DNA from: an uncultured Lentisphaerota bacterium
GTDB lineage: Bacteria > Verrucomicrobiota > Kiritimatiellia > RFP12 > UBA1067
Direction of reading: 5' to 3'
Length of the DNA stretch: 53,637 bases
NCBI GenBank assembly: GCA_900320225.1
Contig: ONRL01000040.1
Coordinates: 1 to 53,637, forward strand
In this document: positions 15,889-25,478 of the stretch, in pieces
Layout: each line of letters opens with the position of its first letter
Position numbering within the stretch: position 1 is the stretch's first letter
Translations under genes and position numbers: made by a program
Notes under the pieces: generated by a model
The model's database searches: none
Told to the model about the DNA's origin: nothing
The model's input: only the letters and a program-made list of their open reading frames with translations

Positions 15889-16887
15889 ATGCCAATCCGT
15901 TTGAGCCGTTTTGAAATGCCCCGTGCCGTCAAGAAGGACGAGGGCACCGCCACCGGAACGTATGCCCGTTTCATTGCCGAGCCGTTTGAAATCGGCTACG
16001 CGCGCACGATCGGGAACTCGCTCCGCCGCGTGCTCCTCTCCTCCATCGAGGGCTGCGCGATCTGCTCTGTCAAGATCGCCGGGGTGAGCCACGAGTTCTC
16101 TACGATCCCAGGCGTCGCGGAGGACGTCACGGACATCATCCTCAACCTGAAACGCGTGCAGCTTAAAACGTTCACGCGCGAAAACACCAGCCTTCGCCTG
16201 AAGAAGACCGGACCCTGCACGGTGACCGCCGGCGACTTCGCCGCCGAGAATTCCGTGGAAGTCCTCAACCCGCGCCAGGAAATCGCCACGCTCGAAGCGG
16301 GCGCGACGCTCGACATGGAGTGCGACATCCGCACCGGTCGCGGCTTCTGCCTCGCGGAGGGCAACAAGACGCCGGACCAGGAGATCGGCCGCATCGCGAT
16401 CGACTCCATCTTCTCGCCCGTCACGCGCGTGAACTTCCTCGTGGAGAACACCCGCGTGGGCCAGCGCACCGACTACGAGAAACTCGTCATGGACGTGTGG
16501 ACCGACGGCCGCGTGACGCCGGACGACGCGTTGAAGACCGCCGCCGCCGTATTGCGCCGTCACCTCGACGTGTTTGTGGACTACTCCAACGAGGAGGTCC
16601 TCGAATTCGACGACACCGAGCGCAAGAGCGCCGACGAGCGCGAGCGTCTCCGCAAGCTGCTGAACATGTCCGTGAACGAGATCGAGTTGTCGGTCCGCGC
16701 CGCGAACTGCCTCAACAACGCTAACATCACCACGGTGGGCGAGCTCGCGCAGAAGACCGAGGCCGACATGCTCAAGTACCGCAACTTCGGCAAGAAGTCC
16801 CTGAACGAGATCAAGGACAAGCTGAAGGAGCTCGGCATGAGCCTCGGCTACAAGTTCGACGCCGACCTGCTCGAATCGAAGAAATAA
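15889..16887 (+). CDS. rpoA: RNA polymerase alpha subunit
   Basis: 332 residues from ATG 15889 (AAGGGAG 7 bases upstream). The N-terminal domain has EPFEIGYARTIGNSLRRVLLSS; the linker is followed by the C-terminal domain ELSVRAANCLNNANITTVGEL ... LKYRNFGKKSLNEI, which binds UP elements and activators. Normal length and order within the operon. Confidence 0.97.
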   Translation: MPIRLSRFEMPRAVKKDEGTATGTYARFIAEPFEIGYARTIGNSLRRVLLSSIEGCAICSVKIAGVSHEFSTIPGVAEDVTDIILNLKRVQLKTFTRENTSLRLKKTGPCTVTAGDFAAENSVEVLNPRQEIATLEAGATLDMECDIRTGRGFCLAEGNKTPDQEIGRIAIDSIFSPVTRVNFLVENTRVGQRTDYEKLVMDVWTDGRVTPDDALKTAAAVLRRHLDVFVDYSNEEVLEFDDTERKSADERERLRKLLNMSVNEIELSVRAANCLNNANITTVGELAQKTEADMLKYRNFGKKSLNEIKDKLKELGMSLGYKFDADLLESKK

Positions 16888-16909
16888 GCTGTTACAGGAG
16901 TTTAGACCC

Positions 16910-17326
16910 ATGCGTCACCAGAGAGTTCAAAAGAAGTTCGGCCGTTCGATGGAACACCGCAAGGCCCTCATGAAGAGCCTTGTGACGAATCTCATCCTCG
17001 CCGAGTCGATCCAGACCACGCTGCCGAAGGCGAAGCAGGCCCGCAAGGACGCGGAGCGCATCGTCACGGTCGCCCGCAAGGGCGGCCTCGCGGCGCGCCG
17101 CCTCGCGGCGTCCCGCCTGCAGCAGCCCAAGGCCGTCCAGAAGCTGTTCGACAAAATCGTCCCGCAGATGGAAGGCCGCAACGGCGGCTACACGCGCATC
17201 GTCAAGACCGGCGCCCGCAAGGGCGACGGCGCCGAGATGTGCATCCTCCAGTGGGTGGAGTCCCTCAAGAAGACAGAGGAGACGCCCGCCGCCGAGGCCC
17301 CGAAGACGGAAGAGCCGGCCAAGTAA
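16910..17326 (+). CDS. rplQ: Ribosomal protein L17 with Ala/Glu/Pro tail
   Basis: 138 residues. The core MRHQRVQKKFGRSMEHRKAL...LILAESIQTTLPKAKQARKDAERIV is standard. The last 20 or so residues are rich in Thr, Glu, Ala and Pro, echoing the S11 extension. Last gene of the operon, followed by a terminator. Confidence 0.95.
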   Translation: MRHQRVQKKFGRSMEHRKALMKSLVTNLILAESIQTTLPKAKQARKDAERIVTVARKGGLAARRLAASRLQQPKAVQKLFDKIVPQMEGRNGGYTRIVKTGARKGDGAEMCILQWVESLKKTEETPAAEAPKTEEPAK

Positions 17327-17348
17327 GGCCGATTCCCGTCGCAGGAAA

Positions 17349-17386
17349 GGCGGTGCGTCCCCGCGGGCGCACCGCCGTCTTTTTTG
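17349..17386 (+). terminator. Intrinsic terminator of the alpha-operon
   Basis: GGCGGTGCG (17349-17357) and CGCACCGCC (17368-17376) pair perfectly around a 10-base loop, followed by GTCTTTTTTG. Confidence 0.9.
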
Positions 17387-17393
17387 ATATACT
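17385..17393 (+). promoter_or_regulatory. Extended -10 promoter for leaderless cysE
   Basis: TGA-TATACT (hexamer 17388-17393) sits only 7 bases before the A of the cysE ATG at 17400, directly after the upstream terminator T-run. Transcription is expected to start at or next to the start codon. Confidence 0.6.
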
Positions 17394-17399
17394 ATCGCC

Positions 17400-18155
17400 A
17401 TGACCCTGCCCGAAAGAATCCAGTTTCTCCTCAAGCGCGCCTTCGCCGCGCTCCATCCGTGCCTGTACGGGCCGATGGGCGGCGGCGAGTCGGGCGACCC
17501 CGACTCCCTCTACGCCGCGCTCCAGAAAGAGGTCGCGCTCCTCATGCCGAACGCCGACGCGCCGACCATCATCGCCGCGTTCCGCGCGCGCATTCCCGAG
17601 GTGCGCCGCCTGCTGGAGACCGACATCGCAGCCGCCTACGAGGGTGATCCCGCCGCGACGAGCCGCATGGAGGTGGTGATGGCCTATCCCGGCCTCTACG
17701 CCGTCACGGTGCACCGCCTCGCCCACGAGCTCTACAAGCTGAAGGTGCCGATCATCCCGCGCATCATGAGCGAATACGCCCACTCGAAGACGGGCATCGA
17801 CATCCATCCCGGCGCGACGATCGGCGAGCATTTCTTCATTGACCACGGCACGGGCGTCGTGATCGGCGAGACCACCGTGATCGGACGCAACGTGAAACTC
17901 TACCAGGGCGTCACGCTCGGCGCGCTCTCCTTCCCGAAGGACGAGAAGACGGGCATGCTGATGAAGGGACACAAGCGCCACCCGAACGTGGAGGACAACG
18001 TGGTCATCTACGCCGGCGCCACGATCCTCGGCGGCGACACGACGATCGGGCACGACAGCGAGATCGGCGGCAACGTGTGGCTGATGGACTCCATCCCGCC
18101 GTTCTCCCGCGTCTACAACCAGACGCCGTTCCCGCGCATCAAGACGAAGCTCTGA
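17400..18155 (+). CDS. cysE: Serine O-acetyltransferase
   Basis: 251 residues. Transfers acetyl from acetyl-CoA to serine for cysteine synthesis. An N-terminal helical region (1-110) is followed by the left-handed beta helix with hexapeptide repeats; catalytic His/Asp appear in TGIDIHPGATIGEHFFIDHGTGVVIGE and GHKRHPNVEDNVVIYAGATILGG. No ribosome site is present, in keeping with the -10 lying directly before the ATG. The stop abuts the next start with no gap. Confidence 0.92.
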   Translation: MTLPERIQFLLKRAFAALHPCLYGPMGGGESGDPDSLYAALQKEVALLMPNADAPTIIAAFRARIPEVRRLLETDIAAAYEGDPAATSRMEVVMAYPGLYAVTVHRLAHELYKLKVPIIPRIMSEYAHSKTGIDIHPGATIGEHFFIDHGTGVVIGETTVIGRNVKLYQGVTLGALSFPKDEKTGMLMKGHKRHPNVEDNVVIYAGATILGGDTTIGHDSEIGGNVWLMDSIPPFSRVYNQTPFPRIKTKL

Positions 18156-19196
18156 ATGCCCGCGGAGAACACATCCCCCGTCTGGTTCGCGGTGCGCGGC
18201 AAGCGTGTGCTCGTGAAGCCGAACCTCCTCACCGACCGCACGCCAGACGAGGCCGTCACGACGCATCCCGATGCCCTGCGCGCAGTCCTGCGCCACCTCA
18301 AGGCGGCAGGTGCGGACGTCTCCGTTGGGGACAGCCCCGCAAGCACGGCCAACCTCCGTTCCGTGCTCTCCAAAAGCGGGCTTGGGGCGGTGTGCGAAGA
18401 GGAAGGCGTGCCCTTTGTCCCGTTTGAGCGCGAAGGAGTGCAGAACTTCACGGAGGACGGTTTCTCGTTCTCTCTCGCGAAGCCGGTCGTGGAGGCGGAC
18501 CTTATCGTGAACCTGCCGAAGGTGAAGAGCCATGCGCTCACCAAGCTCACCGCCGCCGTGAAAAACCTCTACGGTGCGGTTCCCGGCTACAGCAAGACCA
18601 CGCTCCACCGTCTCTATCCGAAGCCCGCCGAGTTCGGACGCCTCCTCCGCGCCATTTGGAAGGTTCTGCCGCCGGCTGTGAGCATTGCGGACGGCATCGT
18701 GGGCATGGAAGGGCAGGGACCGGCCAACGGACGCCCCATTCGCCTCGGCTTTCTTGCCGCATCGGCGGATCCCTTCGCGCTTGACGGTGCGCTCTGCCGC
18801 GCGCTCCACATCCGTCCCGACAGTGTCCCCTACCTGAAGGGCGTGGCGGCGGCGCGCGCGCCGGAGGTGCGCGGCGAAGCCGTGGACGTGCCGAAATTCT
18901 CCACGCCCCTCGGCGCGCACCTGCTCGCGCTCGTGCCCGCCTGGTTCGCGCGCCTCGCCGCCGGGCTGATCTGGGTGCGTCCGCTGTTCGACGCCGCGCG
19001 TTGCGTCGCGTGCGGACAGTGCGTGCGGGCGTGCCCCGCCCAGGCGCTCGTGCTGGAGGGCCGCGCCGTCCCTCAGCTCAACAAGAAAACCTGCATTGGC
19101 TGCGCGTGCTGCCACGAGGTGTGCCCGAAGGGCGCCATCCGCATGAAACCATCGGCCATACTGCGCCTCTCCCATGCGTTCAAGGACCTCAAGTAG
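18156..19196 (+). CDS. DUF362 protein with two C-terminal 4Fe-4S clusters
   Basis: 346 residues. The DUF362 part (1-250) shows VLVKPNLL, a Gly/Ser-rich loop (VGDSPAS), NLPKVKSHALTKLTAAVKNLYG, and SIADGIVGMEGQGP. The end has two CxxCxxCxxxC motifs (CVACGQCVRAC and CIGCACCHEVC), so it binds two 4Fe-4S clusters. The role is unknown; electron transfer is inferred. The usual first 30 residues before KVLVKPN are reduced. Directly abuts cysE and is probably co-transcribed. Confidence 0.85.
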   Translation: MPAENTSPVWFAVRGKRVLVKPNLLTDRTPDEAVTTHPDALRAVLRHLKAAGADVSVGDSPASTANLRSVLSKSGLGAVCEEEGVPFVPFEREGVQNFTEDGFSFSLAKPVVEADLIVNLPKVKSHALTKLTAAVKNLYGAVPGYSKTTLHRLYPKPAEFGRLLRAIWKVLPPAVSIADGIVGMEGQGPANGRPIRLGFLAASADPFALDGALCRALHIRPDSVPYLKGVAAARAPEVRGEAVDVPKFSTPLGAHLLALVPAWFARLAAGLIWVRPLFDAARCVACGQCVRACPAQALVLEGRAVPQLNKKTCIGCACCHEVCPKGAIRMKPSAILRLSHAFKDLK

Positions 19197-20324
<1,128 letters not shown>

Positions 20325-20346
20325 CAGGCCCCTAGGCCGTATGAAA

Positions 20347-20388
20347 GGAAGGGCACGGCGTTGGATGCGCCGCGCCCTTTCTCTTTTC
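20347..20388 (+). terminator. Terminator after gapA
   Basis: AAGGGC-A-CGGCG pairs with CGCCG-C-GCCCTT (one A-C mismatch) around a TTGGATG loop and is followed by TCTCTTTT. The HAD gene starts 11 bases later, so some read-through may feed it. Confidence 0.75.
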
Positions 20389-20397
20389 AGGACGACG

Positions 20398-21057
20398 ATG
20401 AGACAGCACTGGTTCTTCGACTTCGACGGCACGCTCTGCGATACGGAGGCGGACATCAAGTCCGCCTGGCGTGCGGCGCTCCGCAACATCGGACGCGACT
20501 GCCCGCATTTCGACCGCGTCTACCGTACCGGCCCCACGCTCGACCAGGTCGTGTACATGCTCTTCGACGACGCCACGCCCGAATTGGTGGACGCCGTGAA
20601 GGCGCAGTTCCGTACCTGCTACGACGCGAGTGGGTTCCCCTCCACGCGCCCCTACCCGTGGGTGCCGGCGTGGCTCGCCGGCTTGAAGCGCCAGTGCTGC
20701 CACATCTACGTGGCCACGAACAAGCGTTGGAACCCCACACGCCTCTTGATGGCGAAGTTCGGTTGGGACGTGCTGTTTGACGGCTTCTATTCATTCGACT
20801 CCTTTCTCGATCCGGTTGTCGCCGCGGCCCACCCCGGTGCGCCGCAGCGCTTCCTCTCCAAGGCGGAACTGCTCTCGGAGATCATGCGTCTGCGCGGCAT
20901 TGATCCCGCCGACGCCGTCATGGTGGGCGATACGAAGGGAGACGTCGTGTCAGGCTCCGTCGCCGGCATGTACACGGTCGGCTGCACGTGGGGCTACGGC
21001 ACGCGCGAGGAACTGGAGGGTGCAAATGAAATCTACGACGCCGAACGCTTCGCCTGA
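20398..21057 (+). CDS. HAD-superfamily phosphatase (phosphoglycolate-phosphatase-like)
   Basis: 219 residues from ATG 20398 with AGGA upstream. HAD motif I is DFDGTLCDTEADI, motif II lies around VATNKRW, a Lys near KAELLSEIM, and motif IV is MVGDTKGDVVSG. The cap region is helical (C1 type). Substrate unknown; resembles the Gph/pyrophosphatase PpaX group. The next gene starts 32 bases before its stop. Confidence 0.82.
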   Translation: MRQHWFFDFDGTLCDTEADIKSAWRAALRNIGRDCPHFDRVYRTGPTLDQVVYMLFDDATPELVDAVKAQFRTCYDASGFPSTRPYPWVPAWLAGLKRQCCHIYVATNKRWNPTRLLMAKFGWDVLFDGFYSFDSFLDPVVAAAHPGAPQRFLSKAELLSEIMRLRGIDPADAVMVGDTKGDVVSGSVAGMYTVGCTWGYGTREELEGANEIYDAERFA

Positions 21058-21478
21058 CCCCCTGCGCAACCATCCAGAACTCCGGCGCCGCCTGCGCGAC
21101 CGCGCGGCGCGCAAGCGCCTCGCAGATCGCGTGTCGCCCGATCTCCCCATTGACGGAGACCCTGTCGAGACGCGCGTGCCCACGCCGCGCGTCGGCACGC
21201 TGATGGACGACATCCTCGGTGATCTGCTCACCGAGCGAAGCGCATTCTTCGACGCCGTGTGCGCGCAGTGGACAACACTCTTCCCCGACCTTCCCGCGCG
21301 CCCTGGACGTTATCAAGACGGGCATCTCTTCATTTACGTGCGCACTTCCGGCCAGCTCTTTGCGCTACGTCCCAAGCTCCCGAAGATCAAGAAGGCGCTC
21401 CTTCCGCTCCGCTCCGCCGACCCCAACGCGCCGAAGCGCTTCACCCTCCATCTCGAGATTCACTCGAACCTGGTTTGA
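21026..21478 (+). CDS. DUF721-like (DciA-type) protein
   Basis: 150 residues from ATG 21026, preceded by GGAGGG inside the HAD gene. A charged N-terminus (LRRRLRDRAARKRLADR) is followed by a domain with W-x5-P, a central DGHLFIYVRTSGQLFALRPKLPKI pattern and a basic end. This resembles DUF721/DciA helicase-loader proteins, but the match is by eye only. Confidence 0.55.
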   Translation: MKSTTPNASPDPLRNHPELRRRLRDRAARKRLADRVSPDLPIDGDPVETRVPTPRVGTLMDDILGDLLTERSAFFDAVCAQWTTLFPDLPARPGRYQDGHLFIYVRTSGQLFALRPKLPKIKKALLPLRSADPNAPKRFTLHLEIHSNLV

Positions 21479-21479
21479 C

Positions 21480-22196
21480 ATGGCCGCAGGAAACGTCTAT
21501 TTCATTTCCGGCATCGACACGGGCGTGGGCAAGACCGTGGTGACGGGCCTCATGGCCCGCTGGCTCCGAGCTTCAGGACATGACGTGATCACCGTGAAGA
21601 TGGTGCAGACCGGCAACACGGGTTTCTCCGAAGATCTCGACGCGCACCGCGCACTCGCAGATATGCCCCGCCTTTCTGAAGATGACCTCGGCCTCACCGC
21701 GCCGCAGATATTCTCTTTCCCGTCCTCCCCCGAACTCGCCGCGCGCCTCGAGGGGCGTACCGTCGACCTGAAGAAGATCGCGCATGCTGTCGCCACCTGC
21801 GCCGCCGCGCACGAGGTGGTGCTCGTGGAGGGCGCGGGCGGACTCGCCGTGCCGCTCACCGCAGATACTCTGACGGTGGATTTCGCTGCCGCGCAGGGAT
21901 GGCCGCTTGTTCTCGTGGCGAGCGGTCGCCTCGGTTCCATCAACCACATCATCCTCTCGCTCGAGGCCGCGAAGGCGCGCGGCATGTCCGTGGCGGGCGT
22001 GGTCTACAACTGGTGCCCCGACGCCGATCCGGTGATTGTCGCGGACACTTTCGCCGTCACGCGCCGCGCGCTCGAGCGTCTCGGCTTCCCGCCCGTCATC
22101 GTGAAAGTGTCAAAACAGGTCAGACCTGTTTTCTCACTTTCGGAAGTTGATTTCTCGCCGTTGTTCGCGAGTTTGAAGGGGTGTTCGGAGAAATGA
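21480..22196 (+). CDS. bioD: Dethiobiotin synthetase
   Basis: 238 residues from ATG 21480, one base after the previous stop. P-loop GIDTGVGKT, then VKMVQTG (usually KPVQTG), and VEGAGGLAVPL are diagnostic. Makes dethiobiotin from DAPA, CO2 and ATP. Near its end (residues 207-221) the frame crosses a perfect palindrome. Stop overlaps the bioA start (ATGATG). Confidence 0.93.
   Translation: MAAGNVYFISGIDTGVGKTVVTGLMARWLRASGHDVITVKMVQTGNTGFSEDLDAHRALADMPRLSEDDLGLTAPQIFSFPSSPELAARLEGRTVDLKKIAHAVATCAAAHEVVLVEGAGGLAVPLTADTLTVDFAAAQGWPLVLVASGRLGSINHIILSLEAAKARGMSVAGVVYNWCPDADPVIVADTFAVTRRALERLGFPPVIVKVSKQVRPVFSLSEVDFSPLFASLKGCSEK
22102..22140. repeat. Perfect palindrome inside bioD
   Basis: AAAACAGGTC-A-GACCTGTTTT has 10-bp perfect arms and is flanked by GAAAGTG and CACTTTC, extending the stem after a short mismatch. 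Read in frame as SKQVRPVFSL. Too symmetrical for ordinary coding constraint. Confidence 0.75.
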
Positions 22197-23470
22197 TGGA
22201 AAATCCCCTCGCTTTCGACCGCGCGCACATCTGGCATCCCTACGCTTCGGTCGCGAACCCGCCGCCCGTGCGGTTCGTGAAGGAGGCGCACGGCGTGAAC
22301 CTCGTGCTGCACGACGGTTCCACGCTCGTGGACGCCGTGTCCAGCTGGTGGTGCGTGGCGCACGGACACAGTCACCCGCACATCGTCGAGGCAATGCGCC
22401 GCCAGGCCGAACGCCTCTCGCACGTGATGTTCGGCGGTCTCACGCATGAACCCGCGATCGCGCTCGCCGAACGCCTCGTGCAGCTCACGCCGCCTGGTCT
22501 CGACCGCGTGTTCTTCGCGGATTCCGGTTCCATCTCCGTGGAGGTTGCGGCAAAGATGGCGGTCCAGTACCAGCACGCGCGCGGCTTCCCGCTCAAGGGC
22601 AAGCTCGTGGCGTTGCTCGGCGGCTACCATGGTGACACCTGCTGCGCAATGGCGCTGAGCGATCCCGACGGCATGCATTCGCTTTTCCGTTCGATCATGC
22701 CGCAGCACTATTTCGCCGATCCGCTTGATTTCTCGTCGCTCGCACGCGTGGTGGAGGAACACGAAGACGAGATCGCGGGCGTCATCTGCGAACCATATTT
22801 CCAGGCCGCGAACGCGATGCGCTTCTATTCCCCCGACTATTTGCGCCAGATGCGCGCGCTCTGCGACGAGAAGGGACTCCTCCTGATCTTCGACGAAATC
22901 GCCGCTGGCTTCCATCGCACGGGACCGCTCTGGGCGCATGAACGCGCGGGCGTATCGCCCGACATCCTCTGCGTGGGCAAGGCGCTCACGGGCGGACACG
23001 TTACGCTTGCGGCGACGATTGCCTCCGCGCGCGTGGCGGAGACGATTTCGTCCGGTTCGCCCGGTGCGTTCATGCACGGTCCCACGTACATGGCGAACCC
23101 GATCGCGTGCGCGGCGGGCCTCGCCTCGCTCGACCTCTTCGCGCAGTCCGACTATGCCGCCGCCGTCGCCCGCATCGAGGGTGAGCTGCAGGAAGGGCTC
23201 GCGCCGTGTCGCGCGATGCCGAACGTGGCGGATGTGCGCGTGTCGGGCGCCGTGGGCATCGTGGAGGTGAAGACGGCGCTGCCCGCGCAGGCGGACATCG
23301 ACCGCGTCATCACGCGCCACGGCGTGTGGTTGCGTCCGTTCAGCCGCTACATCTACACGATGCCGCCGCTCGTCTCGGATACGGCGACCATTGGGCGCAT
23401 CACCGCCGCGATGCGCGAGCTCGCGTCGTGTCCCGCGGGCCCCGCGCCGGAGGGCGATTTCCATGAGTGA
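22193..23470 (+). CDS. bioA: Adenosylmethionine-8-amino-7-oxononanoate aminotransferase
   Basis: 425 residues (start ATG 22193 or 22196, GGAG 5 bases before the latter). WHPYA near the N-terminus, SSWWCVAHGH, GGYHGDTCCAM, FDEIAAGFHRTG and the PLP lysine in CVGKALTGG fit BioA. Converts KAPA to DAPA using SAM. Overlaps bioWF by 8 bases. Confidence 0.94.
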   Translation: MMENPLAFDRAHIWHPYASVANPPPVRFVKEAHGVNLVLHDGSTLVDAVSSWWCVAHGHSHPHIVEAMRRQAERLSHVMFGGLTHEPAIALAERLVQLTPPGLDRVFFADSGSISVEVAAKMAVQYQHARGFPLKGKLVALLGGYHGDTCCAMALSDPDGMHSLFRSIMPQHYFADPLDFSSLARVVEEHEDEIAGVICEPYFQAANAMRFYSPDYLRQMRALCDEKGLLLIFDEIAAGFHRTGPLWAHERAGVSPDILCVGKALTGGHVTLAATIASARVAETISSGSPGAFMHGPTYMANPIACAAGLASLDLFAQSDYAAAVARIEGELQEGLAPCRAMPNVADVRVSGAVGIVEVKTALPAQADIDRVITRHGVWLRPFSRYIYTMPPLVSDTATIGRITAAMRELASCPAGPAPEGDFHE

Positions 23471-25400
23471 CGCGCGCCTCTTCGCCGTCAAGATGCGCGC
23501 GGCGCGCGCGGGCGAACACATCTCGGGGGCGGAGCGCATCGTCCCCGCGCACGACATCCCCGCGCTTGCCGCCGCGCTCGCCGAACGTGCCCTCCGCCAT
23601 GCGAAGGGTGTGCCGGATGAGATTCATCTGAAGGTCGAGGAGGCGGGCGAGATCGTGCACCTGGAGGCGCTGCCGGTGTCGACGCACGTCACGCAGACGC
23701 CCGCGGAAGGGCGCGCCGTGGCGGCGCGCCTCTTGGCAGGCGCGGGCATCACGCGCATCGACGAGATCATGGCGCGGTTTTCGGAGACGTACGGCATGCG
23801 CGGTGCGATGCTGCTCGACGCGGATACGCTGGAGCGTCTCGAGCCGGACCGTGCGCGCGGCGTGCGCGCCACGTACATGGACGCGGCGGGGAACGGCAAC
23901 GGGCAAGATGCCCGTTGTCCCAGGGGGGACGCGCGGAAGAAAAACCATTTTGCGGAGGCGGTTGTGTTGGCCACGAAGGTGGCGAATGCGCCGGGCATCG
24001 TGGGCGAGATCTGCGTGTCTGACGATCCCGACTACGTGACGGGCTACGTGGCGACGAAGGAGATCGGCTACTGCCGCATCACGACGATCAAGGAGAAGGG
24101 CGATCCGTGCGGGGGACGCATATTTTTGTATCGCGGGCCGCGCGAGGGGGTGGCGGAGACGATTGAGTATTTGCAGAAGCAGTGCGTGTTGGTGGACAAC
24201 GCGCCGACGAGCGCGCCCCGCCAGACGGTCGCAGCAAGCAGCGACCCTCCCCCTGGGAGAAGCGGCGTCTCGCCACTTTTGGATGAAGCTTTGGCTGGTG
24301 ATTTGCGCGAAGCCGATTCACAGGGGCTTTTACGCATGTGCCGCGAACGGCCCGCAGATATCCTCTCCTTTGCCTCGAACGACTACCAGAATCTTGCCGA
24401 AGACCCGCGCCTGAAGGCGGCGGCGTGTGCGGCGATCCAGCGCCACGGCGCGGGGTCGGGCGCATCGCGTCTCGTGACGGGTACCTTGCCGGAGCATGTG
24501 CGCCTTGAGCGGCACCTCGCGTCGTTCAAGGGCACGGAGGACGCGGTCGTATGGGCGACGGGCTACATGGCGAACGTGGGGACGATCAGCGCGCTCGTCG
24601 GGAAAGGCGACGCCGTTTTCAGCGATGCGCTCAACCATGCGAGCATCATCGACGGCTGCCGCCTCTCGCGCGCGGATGTGTTCGTGTACCGACACGGCGA
24701 CATGGACGACCTTGTCCGCCAGCTCGACGCGGCGGGGCCGCGTCGGCGCAAACTCGTGGTGAGCGACGCCGTGTTCTCGATGGACGGCGACCTCCTCGAT
24801 CTGCCCGCGTTCCTCGAGGTCTGCCGTCGGGCGGGCGCGGTGTCGATGATCGACGAGGCGCACGCGACGGGCGTTGTGGGCGCGACGGGACGCGGACTCA
24901 CCGAACATTTCGACTGCAAGCCGGACATCATTCTCGGCACGCTCTCGAAAGCGCTGGGGAGCGAGGGCGGGTTCGTGTGCGCGAGCCGCACGGCGTGCGA
25001 TTACCTGCGGAACAAGTCGCGTTCGTTCATCTTCTCGACGGCGCCGGGCCCGGGCGCGATGGCGGCGGCGGATACCGCGCTGTCGGTGTTGGAGGCGGAG
25101 CCAGGGCGCGCGTCGGCGTTGCGCGCGAAGGCGGCGCGGTTCGCCGCGGCGTTGAACGAAGCGGGCGTGGCGTGCGCGACGCAGAGCGCAATCGTGCCGA
25201 TTCCGGTTGGCGACGAACGGACGGCATGCGCAGTTTCGGCTGCGCTTGAGCGCGAGGGGGTGTTGATTCCCGCGATCCGTTATCCCACGGTTGCGCGCGG
25301 CGCGGCACGGTTGCGCGCGGCGGTGGACATCGGCAAGTCCGATGCCGACCTTCGCCGAGCGGCGGCACTCTTGTCTGCGGCGCTCAGGATGCCGTCGTAA
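23463..25400 (+). CDS. bioWF: Fused BioW (pimeloyl-CoA synthetase) and BioF (KAPA synthase)
   Basis: 645 residues in one frame. Residues 1-240 match BioW: FAVKMRAARAGEHISGAERIV, a polar middle, and DDPDYVTGYVATKEIGYCRI, which makes pimeloyl-CoA from free pimelate. A linker (about 250-280) is followed by BioF: FASNDYQNLAEDPRL, GSGASRLVTGT, and the PLP lysine K496 in LGTLSKALG. Joining two consecutive enzymes suggests channelling of pimeloyl-CoA. Two dispersed repeats are inside: one codes about 10 residues in the BioW part, the other lies in the linker. Starts within the bioA end. No bioB or bioC/H is in the window. Confidence 0.92.
   Translation: MSDARLFAVKMRAARAGEHISGAERIVPAHDIPALAAALAERALRHAKGVPDEIHLKVEEAGEIVHLEALPVSTHVTQTPAEGRAVAARLLAGAGITRIDEIMARFSETYGMRGAMLLDADTLERLEPDRARGVRATYMDAAGNGNGQDARCPRGDARKKNHFAEAVVLATKVANAPGIVGEICVSDDPDYVTGYVATKEIGYCRITTIKEKGDPCGGRIFLYRGPREGVAETIEYLQKQCVLVDNAPTSAPRQTVAASSDPPPGRSGVSPLLDEALAGDLREADSQGLLRMCRERPADILSFASNDYQNLAEDPRLKAAACAAIQRHGAGSGASRLVTGTLPEHVRLERHLASFKGTEDAVVWATGYMANVGTISALVGKGDAVFSDALNHASIIDGCRLSRADVFVYRHGDMDDLVRQLDAAGPRRRKLVVSDAVFSMDGDLLDLPAFLEVCRRAGAVSMIDEAHATGVVGATGRGLTEHFDCKPDIILGTLSKALGSEGGFVCASRTACDYLRNKSRSFIFSTAPGPGAMAAADTALSVLEAEPGRASALRAKAARFAAALNEAGVACATQSAIVPIPVGDERTACAVSAALEREGVLIPAIRYPTVARGAARLRAAVDIGKSDADLRRAAALLSAALRMPS
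23889..23932. repeat. Dispersed palindrome inside the BioW half
   Basis: CAACGGGCA-AGA-TGCCCGTTG at 23897-23917, 9-bp perfect arms, followed by TCCCAGGGGGGA. The same unit occurs intergenically near 11723. Read as NGNGQDARCPRG. Confidence 0.75.
24226..24290. repeat. Dispersed repeat in the BioW-BioF linker
   Basis: GGTCGC-AGCAAGCA-GCGACC followed by CTCCCCCTGGGAG and GCGGCGTCTCGCC. It corresponds to the linker between the two enzymes, so an insertion may have created or lengthened the joint. Confidence 0.6.
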
Positions 25401-25437
25401 CATTTGACGCGGGAGAGTGGCGCGCAGCGGCGCATTG

Positions 25438-25476
25438 TGGTAAAATACACGCACTTCAAAAGAAAGGATTATCCTT
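25438..25476 (+). promoter_or_regulatory. Extended -10 and ribosome-site palindrome before the esterase
   Basis: TGG-TAAAAT (25438-25446) is an extended -10. The ribosome site AAGGAT is part of the palindrome AAGGAT-T-ATCCTT (25464-25476), which could mask it in the mRNA. Confidence 0.5.
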
Positions 25477-25478
25477 AA

